From assembly GCF_021107415.1 (NCBI RefSeq), contig NZ_JAIOSW010000215.1, forward strand, positions 1 to 7,440: 7,440 nt of DNA, in the 5' to 3' direction. This stretch comes from Desulfobacula sp. (lineage in GTDB: Bacteria; Desulfobacterota; Desulfobacteria; Desulfobacterales; Desulfobacteraceae). Shown one piece after another: positions 1 through 6,045 of this stretch. The translations under genes and the position numbers were made by a program. How positions within the stretch are numbered: the first letter of the stretch is position 1; the number at the start of each line of letters is the position of its first letter. Below the pieces are notes generated by a model. It saw only the letters and a program-made list of their open reading frames with translations, searched no databases and was not told the DNA's origin.

Positions 1-73
1 TGAATATCATCATACAGGATATTTATTCAATGATTTATTGAAATCTCTTAAATGGAAGCAACAATCCAAAATC

Positions 74-107
74 ACAAAAAGGGGCAGCACCGAATGCTGA
101 ACCCCTT
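74..107 (-). terminator. Intrinsic terminator of the tRNA-fMet gene
   Basis: Read on the minus strand, a GC-rich stem (AAGGGG then CAGCA-type arms, with a two-base bulge and a short CCGAA-side loop) lies 9 bases beyond the encoded CCA end of the tRNA. It is followed at once by a run of five T (complement of 76-80). This is a canonical Rho-independent terminator in the right place and orientation to end the tRNA transcript. Confidence 0.85.
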
Positions 108-115
108 AATTTCTT

Positions 116-234
<119 letters not shown>

Positions 235-391
235 ACTTATTATTCAAAATCTGTTGAAATCCCTGTAAACAACCAATTTTAGACTATATCTGTATAGTCT
301 ATTTTTATTTAATATTTTTAATTTTGATACAAAAGAGTTTCCTTCTATCCAAAACCAAAATCTAAAATAAGCATAATAATTCCAACCAACG

Positions 392-418
392 AAAAAAAAA
401 GTGTCACAAAGACGACAC
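392..418 (-). terminator. Possible weak intrinsic terminator
   Basis: On the minus strand a 5-bp stem GTGTC/GACAC with an 8-base loop is followed by nine consecutive T (complement of 392-400). The stem is short, but the T run is strong. It lies about 400 bases beyond the PEP-CTERM stop codon and before the tRNA promoter, where it could stop read-through into the tRNA. Confidence 0.4.
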
Positions 419-564
419 ACCAAAACAGAACTATTTACAACCTTAAAATTTGCATTTAATTATACCAGAGTAACTTTTTAACGCCTGCCCTATTGGATTA
501 CAAAATAAAATTTTCAACCTGGTTCAAAAGACATAAAAATAGAAAGTGTCTGTTCCAGGGACCC

Positions 565-630
565 TGTAATCTGTCACAGCCATTGTAATCCTGTAACGGT
601 TTTTTACACTAAATCATGTAATCATGTTAC
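565..630. repeat. Three TGTAATC-type direct repeats
   Basis: Three boxes share TGTAATC followed, after zero or one base, by TGT-N-AC: 565-577, 584-597 and 617-630. Their starts are 19 and 33 bp apart. A fourth TGTAAT occurs at 678-683 inside the palindrome TTGTAATTACAA (677-688). They look like protein-binding half-sites or iteron-like repeats, but no adjacent gene start explains them. Function unknown. Confidence 0.45.
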
Positions 631-734
631 AAAAGCATCAAGAACCGTGTCCTGAAAGCGTAACAGGAAGCAAAGCTTGTAATTACAACTGACACAAAAG
701 ATTAGGTGCGCTCTATATTCTGGATAGTTTTTTA

Positions 735-763
735 CTGTCCTTAAATCCAATAAAAAAGGACAG
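735..763. other. Hairpin downstream of the PEP-CTERM gene
   Basis: Perfect 8-bp arms CTGTCCTT (735-742) and AAGGACAG (756-763) enclose a 13-base loop, starting about 50 bases past the PEP-CTERM stop codon. There is no T run on the minus-strand side, so it is not a standard intrinsic terminator. It may be an mRNA 3'-end stabilising stem. A third, imperfect half-site GGATAG (722-727) could compete for pairing through G-T pairs. Confidence 0.45.
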
Positions 764-813
764 AATCAACTTAACAATCCTGCCCTTTTACTTATGCTAT
801 TTTAATAAAGTTA

Positions 814-1398
814 TTATTTTTTTCTTCTATTGACTCCTGCAATACCTAAAATACCAAGACCGAAGAGGAGCATAGTAGCTGGTTCTGGTACTGGATTGGA
901 ACTGTATGTAAAATCATCCATTGCAAAATAACTTCCATGACCTGTTGATGGGACTGGTGTAAAAACTAACATATCTATACCGACGAAATCAAAATCAACC
1001 CACAAAGGGGCCAATTCAACTAAATCAATATTTACAATACCTTGTGAAACACCTCCGAAGAATGCCTCGACACCGACCTCGCCGAATATGGTCTTACCTG
1101 CTGGTGTAAACCATGCTCCAGAAAAATCAAATGTGCCTGATGAAATAGATACAGTTGCTGTATTACCGTCTCCATTGTAAAAAGCATAGTCACCAGAAAC
1201 TGCTGATTGAGCATAATATCCACCTGCATAACCTTCAACCACAGCTCCCGAATGAGTCCAGTCTAAACCACCATAACTGTAGAATTGTGCATATTGATTT
1301 GTGGTTATATCGTCAAAGTCTAATACGGTAGCACTGGCAACACTAAATAAACCTAAAACCATACAAATTGATAGAACAGTCAATAAAAAATTTTTCAT
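814..1398 (-). CDS. PEP-CTERM sorting domain surface protein
   Basis: This is a 194-aa exported protein. Residues 1-23 form a Sec signal peptide: a lysine near the start, a hydrophobic core, and a predicted cut after the ASA at 21-23. The mature part (24-168) is rich in Gly, Ser, Tyr, Phe and Asp, has little Lys or Cys, and contains the FAMDDFTY segment common near the end of beta-rich domains in such proteins. The C-terminus is a complete PEP-CTERM tail: PEP at 171-173, a hydrophobic segment 174-189, then the basic cluster RRKK at 191-194. By family knowledge the tail is recognised and cut by an exosortase (EpsH family) at the inner membrane during export to the surface or the extracellular polysaccharide matrix. 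The exact role of the mature domain is unknown. A GGAG Shine-Dalgarno (1404-1407) sits 5 bases before the ATG. It is the only intact protein gene in the insertion, and no exosortase is in the window. Confidence 0.93.
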   Translation of the reverse strand: MKNFLLTVLSICMVLGLFSVASATVLDFDDITTNQYAQFYSYGGLDWTHSGAVVEGYAGGYYAQSAVSGDYAFYNGDGNTATVSISSGTFDFSGAWFTPAGKTIFGEVGVEAFFGGVSQGIVNIDLVELAPLWVDFDFVGIDMLVFTPVPSTGHGSYFAMDDFTYSSNPVPEPATMLLFGLGILGIAGVNRRKK

Positions 1399-1560
1399 AG
1401 TTTCTCCACTCTTTTTTTTGATTTTAAATATCTTAATTTTTCAAACTAAACGGTGATAAAAAATGCTCTCCATTGTTGATTCCCTGTATCACCTCCCATT
1501 TAACCTGTAATTTTTCATTCCTGCTTCACAACAGGTTTGGCTTTTTCCATAAACTTTGGT
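1399..1560 (-). promoter_or_regulatory. Structured 5' leader of the PEP-CTERM mRNA
   Basis: If transcription starts about 11 bases past the sigma-54 -12 element, the leader is about 160 nt. It contains two successive inverted repeats with perfect 7-bp arms: AACCTGT/ACAGGTT (1502-1508 with 1531-1537) and GGTGATA/TATCACC (1452-1458 with 1487-1493). A possible 10-codon upstream ORF (1441-1473, minus strand, beginning MESIFY) has an AGGG eight bases before its ATG and overlaps one arm of the second hairpin. Post-transcriptional control is possible but unproven. Confidence 0.4.
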
Positions 1561-1570
1561 TAAATTTATA

Positions 1571-1585
1571 GCAACATCTGTGCCA
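1571..1585 (-). promoter_or_regulatory. Sigma-54 (-24/-12) promoter for the PEP-CTERM gene
   Basis: The minus strand reads TGGCAC-AGATG-TTGC, with the -24 element TGGCAC at 1580-1585 and the -12 element TTGC at 1571-1574, spaced exactly as in the RpoN consensus and followed by T. It faces the PEP-CTERM gene with a leader of about 160 nt. Family knowledge links PEP-CTERM/exosortase genes to RpoN-dependent promoters controlled by the PrsK/PrsR two-component pair, which fits. A bound activator would act from the repeat array upstream at 1660-1721. Confidence 0.85.
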
Positions 1586-1624
1586 GCAAGACGATAATGT
1601 CGTAGCTGTCCCAACATCAGTATT

Positions 1625-1753
1625 TACGGTTATTTTAAGAATTTTTTTTATATATTAACTATGTAAAACTTTACATAATTTTGAGAACTTTTTTACATAC
1701 TTTTGGGAACTTTTTTACATAGTGGTAGTAATTTATAAATTTTAATAACCGTA
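1625..1753. repeat. 10-bp inverted repeats flanking the enhancer array
   Basis: TACGGTTATT (1625-1634) and AATAACCGTA (1744-1753) are perfect inverted repeats about 110 bp apart that bracket the TTTACATA array almost symmetrically. They might be a pair of regulator sites or the ends of a tiny MITE-like insertion. No clear target duplication flanks them. Confidence 0.4.
1660..1721. promoter_or_regulatory. Phased TTTACATA array, probable sigma-54 enhancer
   Basis: TTTACATA occurs three times on the plus strand at 1670-1677, 1692-1699 and 1714-1721, exactly 22 bp apart (about two helical turns). An inverted copy TATGTAAA at 1660-1667 forms an 8+8 palindrome with the first. The surrounding GAGAAC/GGGAAC and TTTT bases are also repeated. 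The array lies roughly 100-160 bp upstream of the expected start of the sigma-54 promoter, the classic distance for a bacterial enhancer-binding protein. I infer that it is the upstream activating sequence of that promoter. The cognate activator is not in the window. Confidence 0.65.
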
Positions 1754-2110
1754 GTACCAATCCATCTACACCAAATCACTTTCCTAATCTTTTCCTATCC
1801 ATAAAAAAAAAGAACCTGTATCAACAGTAATATCAAAAAATATAATTCTGTAAATCCTATAAATGTAAATCTATAAAGCAGTATTATTCAATCTACAATA
1901 ACAGAACTTATATTATCACAACACACATCTACCATGACACAGGGGAAACAGTAGAGTGGATTGATTGACAAGGCTATTAGCGTTTAATTTCATCATTGTC
2001 ACTGTCTTTCAAAATGACCATATTCATAATCTTGACCACCCTTGATTAATGGCACATATATACAGATATATGAGGCAATAAATTATAGCGCCCCCTTTGT
2101 TGTCTCATAA
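1754..2110. other. Non-coding stretch between enhancer and integrase remnant
   Basis: I find no gene here. All frames are broken by stops, the sequence is AT-rich, and it probably includes decayed remains of the missing integrase N-terminal region, although I could not recognise any. The only structure seen is a small tandem duplication, TGTAAATCCTATAAA at 1849-1863 followed directly by TGTAAATCTATAAA at 1864-1877. Confidence 0.6.
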
Positions 2111-2800
2111 AGAAGGCTTGGTGAAAGAAAATATAATGCTAAAAAAGATAATCGTTCTATTCAGAAAAGCCAAATCTATCCTTTCACACATGATGAAGTG
2201 CTTAAAATATTAGAATGCGTTGACCCTGCTTACAAACCTTATACTGCGGTACGATTCTATACCGGCATTAAGTCTGGCGAGATTGATGGATTGAAATGGT
2301 CTGATTACAAGGACAAATTGTTTTCGACCCCCAAAATTAGTATCAATAAAACGCTTGTTTATGGCATAGAGGGGGAGACTAAAACAAAAAAATCAAACAG
2401 AATTATTGATTGTTTAATCCCTGTCGTTGAGGCTATAGATGAACAGCGTAAAATTAATGGTGGGAATGAATATATTTTCTGTAAGGATGATGGCGCATTA
2501 ATGAATCCAGACCACTTTAGAGAGGTCATTTGGAAAAAAGCACTTAACTCAGCTGAAATAGAATATAGACCGCCGATTCAGACTCGACACACTTTTGCAA
2601 CAATGATGATTACAGCAGGAGAGGATGTAGGATGGGTTCAAAAAATGCTGGGACATTCATCGTTGCAAATGATTTTCAATCATTATTATAGCTGGATTCC
2701 ACAAAAAACAAGAAGTGATGGAACAGCTTTTATGAATAATATTCAAAAAAATAAAGACGATGAAAAAATCATTAATATTTTTGGCAAAATGGCACAATAA
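2111..2800 (+). pseudogene. Tyrosine recombinase (phage-type integrase), N-terminally truncated
   Basis: The open frame starts right after a stop at 2108-2110 and encodes the C-terminal catalytic domain of a tyrosine integrase. The first possible start is GTG at 2198 (200 aa), with no Shine-Dalgarno, and the integrase-like sequence (YPFTHDEVLKILE) already runs upstream of it. The true start and the N-terminal arm- and core-binding domains, roughly 170 or more residues, are therefore missing. Counting from the GTG, visible catalytic positions are R130 in QTRHTFAT, H153 in LGHSS and the nucleophile Y163 in NHYYSW, with a lysine-rich beta-hairpin at 62-65. The first catalytic arginine, expected in TG-x-R-x-GE, is Lys25 (TGIKSGEI). 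Codon AAG is one transition from AGG. The gene ends 87 bp before the right 87-bp repeat, as expected for an integrase beside its att site. It is probably inactive and left from insertion of this element. Confidence 0.85.
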
Positions 2801-2813
2801 CGTCACACCAACT

Positions 2814-2973
<160 letters not shown>

Positions 2974-3001
2974 CTTTTTTAATATTTTGTCAGAACATTT
3001 T

Positions 3002-3964
3002 TTAATCTGCCAGAACCTGTTTAAGTTCATCAATGGAAGCAGTTGCAGTACCCACCTTTGCAACAACAATGCCTGCTGCCGCATTGGCGACCATGGCACT
3101 ATCTTTAAATGTGGCTCCGATTGCAAGCCCGAGGCCTAAAAGAGAAATCACCGTATCCCCGGCACCGGAAACATCAAACATCTGTCGGGCTCTGGATTCA
3201 ATGGTATAAGGTTCCTTACCCTTTTCAAACAGCACCATACCGTCTTTGCCACAAGTAATCAAAAGTCGATCCAGCTTAACCTGGTCCATGATTTTATGCC
3301 CGGCGGCAAAGAGAGCCCGATCTGATTTGATATCCATATTTGCGGCAAGACTTGCCTCTTTTCTATTTGGTGTGAGTATGGAGACCTGTTCATACTTGAA
3401 AAAATTCAAAGACTTGGGATCAGCTAAGGTCAGGACATTATATTTGTGTGCGAGCATTACAATCTGCTGAACCAGCTCTTTGGTAATCAGGCCTTTATCA
3501 TAATCCGAAAGAATCACCAGGTCTACATCATTAATTTTGCTATCGATTATTTTAACAAGTTTTTCAAGGATTTCTCCATTGATATCCTTCTTTATTTCCT
3601 TGTCAATTCTCAATATCTGCTGATTGGATGCAATTACCCTTGTTTTTCGGGTTGTCGGCCTTTGGGGTTCACTGATGATCCCATCTGTCGCAATACCCAA
3701 GTCTTCAAGTTTTTCAAATATCATTTGACCGGCTTTGCCCGTTCCGGCTGTGCCGACGGCAAATACTTTTGCCCCCATGGCAACCAGATTATGAATAACA
3801 TTTCCGGCACCCCCAAGGGCATGGCTTTCTTTTTCCACACAAACCACTGGAACCGGTGCTTCAGGCGAGATCCGATCCACTGTGCCCCACAAATACTCAT
3901 CAATCATCAGATCACCGATGACAAGGGCTTTTACTTTTTTAAAATCATCAATATTGATTGTCAT
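3002..3964 (-). CDS. rfaE1: D-glycero-beta-D-manno-heptose-7-phosphate kinase
   Basis: RfaE1 (HldA) phosphorylates heptose 7-phosphate at C1 in the cytoplasm, a step toward ADP-heptose for the LPS inner core. The 320-aa protein is a PfkB/ribokinase-fold sugar kinase. It has the substrate-binding N-terminus (VIGDLMIDEYLWG, 15-27), the GGAGN motif at 51-55, the TPNRKEA segment at 198-204, and the PfkB signature DVSGAGDT at 264-271, with D270 as probable catalytic base. It lacks the C-terminal nucleotidyltransferase domain of the bifunctional HldE (about 475 aa in E. coli), so a separate adenylyltransferase (HldC/RfaE2) must be encoded elsewhere. The ATG overlaps the thrH stop as ATGA (3961-3964) with no clear Shine-Dalgarno, suggesting translational coupling. 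The stop codon lies about 30 bp from the tRNA -35 box, and I see no terminator between them. Confidence 0.93.
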   Translation of the reverse strand: MTINIDDFKKVKALVIGDLMIDEYLWGTVDRISPEAPVPVVCVEKESHALGGAGNVIHNLVAMGAKVFAVGTAGTGKAGQMIFEKLEDLGIATDGIISEPQRPTTRKTRVIASNQQILRIDKEIKKDINGEILEKLVKIIDSKINDVDLVILSDYDKGLITKELVQQIVMLAHKYNVLTLADPKSLNFFKYEQVSILTPNRKEASLAANMDIKSDRALFAAGHKIMDQVKLDRLLITCGKDGMVLFEKGKEPYTIESRARQMFDVSGAGDTVISLLGLGLAIGATFKDSAMVANAAAGIVVAKVGTATASIDELKQVLAD

Positions 3965-4566
3965 GCGTTTAATAATGCGCTTATCATAGTTTTAAGTTCC
4001 CGGTAATTTCTTGTTACCGGAATTTCAGGGAAATCCGTGACCACAGAATCCGGCGGGTTAAAGAAAAACCCCTGATTCGCTTCCTGAATCATCCCGATGT
4101 CATTATAGGAATCTCCAAAGGCAATCACGTGATAATTCAGCCCCTTTAAGGCGTTCACAGCCTCTTTTTTCTGATGATTGATCCGGATGTTGTAACCCGT
4201 GATATTGCCTTGTTTGTCAATGGTCAAATCATGGCATAAAAGTGTAGGATAATTCAACTTTACCATCAAAGGCTTTGCAAATTCTTCAAAGGTATCCGAC
4301 AATACAATAATCTGTGACTCTTCCCTGATCCAGTTTAAAATATCCAAGGCGCCTTCAAGAGGCTCCAGGGAGGCAATCACATTTTTAATGTCCTGAATCT
4401 TTAAATTATTCTCCTTTAATATCGATAGCCGCCGAGTCATTAACACATCATAATCACTGATATCCCGGGTGGTCAGCTTAAGCTCCTCAATCCCGGTTTT
4501 TTTTGCAACATTTATCCAAATCTCAGGTAAAAAAACACCTTCCAAATCTGCAACCAATATTTTCAT
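3961..4566 (-). CDS. thrH: Phosphoserine phosphatase / homoserine phosphotransferase ThrH
   Basis: This HAD-superfamily enzyme closely resembles Pseudomonas ThrH as I recall it. ThrH hydrolyses phosphoserine and can pass the phosphoryl group to homoserine, giving homoserine phosphate for threonine synthase. Numbered from the ATG at 4566 (201 aa), motif I is DLEGV with nucleophile D7 and Glu9 in place of the usual second Asp, which is characteristic of ThrH. SDT at 90-92 is motif II, the KK at 133-134 supplies motif III, and GDSYND at 151-156 is motif IV. The long PEIWI and TTRDISDYDVLM segments are also typical of ThrH. I chose ATG 4566 over GTG 4572 because AGGAG at 4577-4581 is 10 bases from the former and only 4 from the latter. 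The upstream neighbour hom makes homoserine, its likely acceptor substrate. The stop overlaps the rfaE1 start. Confidence 0.9.
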   Translation of the reverse strand: MKILVADLEGVFLPEIWINVAKKTGIEELKLTTRDISDYDVLMTRRLSILKENNLKIQDIKNVIASLEPLEGALDILNWIREESQIIVLSDTFEEFAKPLMVKLNYPTLLCHDLTIDKQGNITGYNIRINHQKKEAVNALKGLNYHVIAFGDSYNDIGMIQEANQGFFFNPPDSVVTDFPEIPVTRNYRELKTMISALLNA

Positions 4567-4573
4567 TTTCACT

Positions 4574-5887
4574 CTACTCCTGAACTATTTCTTCTATTCT
4601 AATCACAACAGGATCTCCGACAATAGAATCTGTCTTTGAAATCTGTTTTAAGGCACGTTGTACCCATGCTTCCTTGGCTAGGTGGGTGATCATTACAACC
4701 GGCACTTTCCCATTGCTTTTACGCCCTTTTTGATGGACCGATTTAATACTGATATTGTTTTCTCCCAGAACTCCGGAAATTTTAGACAGCACACCCGGAT
4801 GATCCTGGGCTTCAAACCTGAGATAATACCTGGTATAGAGCTCTGCCATGGGAAGAATCGGAATCGATTTAATATTGTCTTCAGGATATCCCAGAATAGG
4901 CACCCGTCTTTTGGTCCCTGAAATAATATTTCTTGCAATATCTGCAATATCACTTAAAACAGCGCTTGCCGTCGGCATCATACCGGCACCGTGACCATAG
5001 AGCATGATTTGCCCTGTGGCATCGGCATCAATGGCAATGGCATTCATGGACTCATCAACGTGGGACAAAGGGTTTGAGCCGGAAATCATTGTGGGATGCA
5101 CCCTTGCTTCCACATGGTCTTCATGAATCTTTCCAATAGCCAGAAGTTTGATGGTGTATCCGAAGTCCTTCGCAAACTCAATATCCACCGGTGTAATATT
5201 GCGGATGCCTTCCACATGAATATCTTTCAAATTAATCTCCATGCCATGGGCAAGAGAATTTAAAATAGCAAGCTTATGGGCAGTATCAAATCCGTCGATG
5301 TCCAATGACGGTTCAGCTTCAGCATAGCCCAGTTCCTGGGCTTGCTTTAAAGCGTCTTCAAAATCTGACCCATCCTTGGAAATTTTTGTAAGGATATAAT
5401 TACAGGTCCCGTTTAAAATCGCTGACATGGATTTGATATCATTGACCACAAGGGATTCTCTCAGCGATTTAATAATCGGCATACAGCCACCGCAACTGGC
5501 TTCAAAGGCCAGATCTACTTGATTTTTCCCGGCTGCTTTGACAAGATCATTTCCAAAATTTGCCAGAAGGGCCTTGTTGGCTGTTATCACATGCTTTTTG
5601 TTTTCAAGAGACTTTAAAATAAACTGTCTGGCAAGAGTTTCTCCCCCAATGGTTTCCACAATAATATCTATCTTGGGATCATCTATTATCACGTTTGCAT
5701 CGGAAACCAGGGTGGTGGTTCCAAGATCAACGCCCCTGTCTGTGGTTATATCAATATCAGCAATGGCCTTAAGGTTTAAAACAGCACCGATTCTGGATAT
5801 CAGCAATTGTTTTTTTAGCTTTAACAGTTTTGCCACACCCGCACCGACAACACCATACCCTAAAATTCCAATATTGATTGTTTCCAT
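4574..5887 (-). CDS. hom: Homoserine dehydrogenase
   Basis: Hom reduces aspartate semialdehyde to homoserine with NAD(P)H, at the branch to threonine and methionine, in the cytoplasm. From the chosen start it has 437 residues, close to other ACT-containing monofunctional enzymes. The N-terminal Rossmann fold shows GYGVVG at 10-15. The catalytic domain has TANKALL (102-108, K105), GTCNYIL (160-166) and AEPSLDIDGFDTAHKL (191-206, with K205). Residues about 354-432 form an ACT domain beginning YYLRFEAQDHPGVLSKI, which usually mediates feedback inhibition by threonine. ATG 5887 was preferred because the open frame's further extension to 5959 would start inside the -35 box of the gene's own promoter and add residues unlike the family. 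GGAG at 5900-5903 and AAAGGG just before the ATG are the candidate ribosome sites. It heads the hom-thrH-rfaE1 operon. Confidence 0.94.
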   Translation of the reverse strand: METINIGILGYGVVGAGVAKLLKLKKQLLISRIGAVLNLKAIADIDITTDRGVDLGTTTLVSDANVIIDDPKIDIIVETIGGETLARQFILKSLENKKHVITANKALLANFGNDLVKAAGKNQVDLAFEASCGGCMPIIKSLRESLVVNDIKSMSAILNGTCNYILTKISKDGSDFEDALKQAQELGYAEAEPSLDIDGFDTAHKLAILNSLAHGMEINLKDIHVEGIRNITPVDIEFAKDFGYTIKLLAIGKIHEDHVEARVHPTMISGSNPLSHVDESMNAIAIDADATGQIMLYGHGAGMMPTASAVLSDIADIARNIISGTKRRVPILGYPEDNIKSIPILPMAELYTRYYLRFEAQDHPGVLSKISGVLGENNISIKSVHQKGRKSNGKVPVVMITHLAKEAWVQRALKQISKTDSIVGDPVVIRIEEIVQE

Positions 5888-5930
5888 TCCCTTTAGATTC
5901 TCCGATAATAACTTAAGTTTAAAATTAGAG

Positions 5931-5959
5931 TAGATACAATATTCAAATGACGATGTCAA
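5931..5959 (-). promoter_or_regulatory. Sigma-70 promoter of the hom-thrH-rfaE1 operon
   Basis: On the minus strand a perfect TTGACA (5954-5959) is followed 17 bp later by TATCTA (5931-5936), a weaker -10. The start would be near 5924, giving a leader of about 37 nt before the chosen hom ATG. This placement argues against any hom start upstream of about 5924. Confidence 0.6.
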
Positions 5960-5966
5960 AAAGCTT

Positions 5967-5995
5967 TTGACTTTTCAATGCATTATGTTTACTAT
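5967..5995 (+). promoter_or_regulatory. Sigma-70 promoter of purM
   Basis: TTGACT (5967-5972) and TACTAT (5990-5995) are separated by 17 bp, giving a start near 6002 and a leader of about 45 nt. The -35 box is back to back with that of hom, 7 bp away. Together they form the inverted repeat GTCAAAA-AGC-TTTTGAC (5955-5971). Confidence 0.65.
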
Positions 5996-6045
5996 TGCCG
6001 TGTTTAGAAGACTTCATCAATCCAATTAAAAAAAGGTAATTTTAT

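Larger units (their letters stand above)
235..813. other. Non-coding AT-rich stretch with short repeats
   Basis: I see no credible gene in these 579 bases. They contain a weak minus-strand terminator-like hairpin (392-418), a CAGGG-A-CCCTG inverted repeat (556-566), three related TGTAATC...TGT-N-AC boxes (565-577, 584-597, 617-630), a perfect 12-bp palindrome TTGTAATTACAA (677-688), and an 8-bp-arm hairpin (735-763) past the end of the PEP-CTERM gene. Both flanking genes read leftward, so this is the 3' region of one and the upstream region of the other. Confidence 0.7.

Noticed and set aside
1..73. Possible gene at the left edge
   Set aside because: The 73 bases are AT-rich with no supported reading frame, motif or RNA structure, and too short to call.
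735..763. Intrinsic terminator for the PEP-CTERM gene
   Set aside because: The stem is good, but on the minus strand it is followed by TAAAAAACT rather than a T run, so I list it only as a hairpin.
1480..1560. Cyclic-di-GMP (GEMM-I) riboswitch in the PEP-CTERM leader
   Set aside because: The minus strand has GCCAAACC followed by a small stem, but the conserved GACGCAAAGCC block and the second receptor helix are not present, so the resemblance is too weak.
1660..1721. CRISPR-like array
   Set aside because: The units are contiguous 22-bp near-identical repeats without unique spacers, and they lie upstream of a sigma-54 promoter; an enhancer array fits better.
3446..4006. 186-codon plus-strand open frame antisense to rfaE1
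   Set aside because: It is opposite a clearly conserved kinase gene. Its composition and lack of motifs or ribosome site mark it as an antisense shadow. The shorter open frames opposite hom, purM and tsaD were rejected for the same reason.
5888..5959. 24-residue N-terminal extension of homoserine dehydrogenase
   Set aside because: The upstream start codon would be part of the promoter -35 box, the added residues are not Hom-like, and the ATG at 5887 leads directly into the Rossmann motif.
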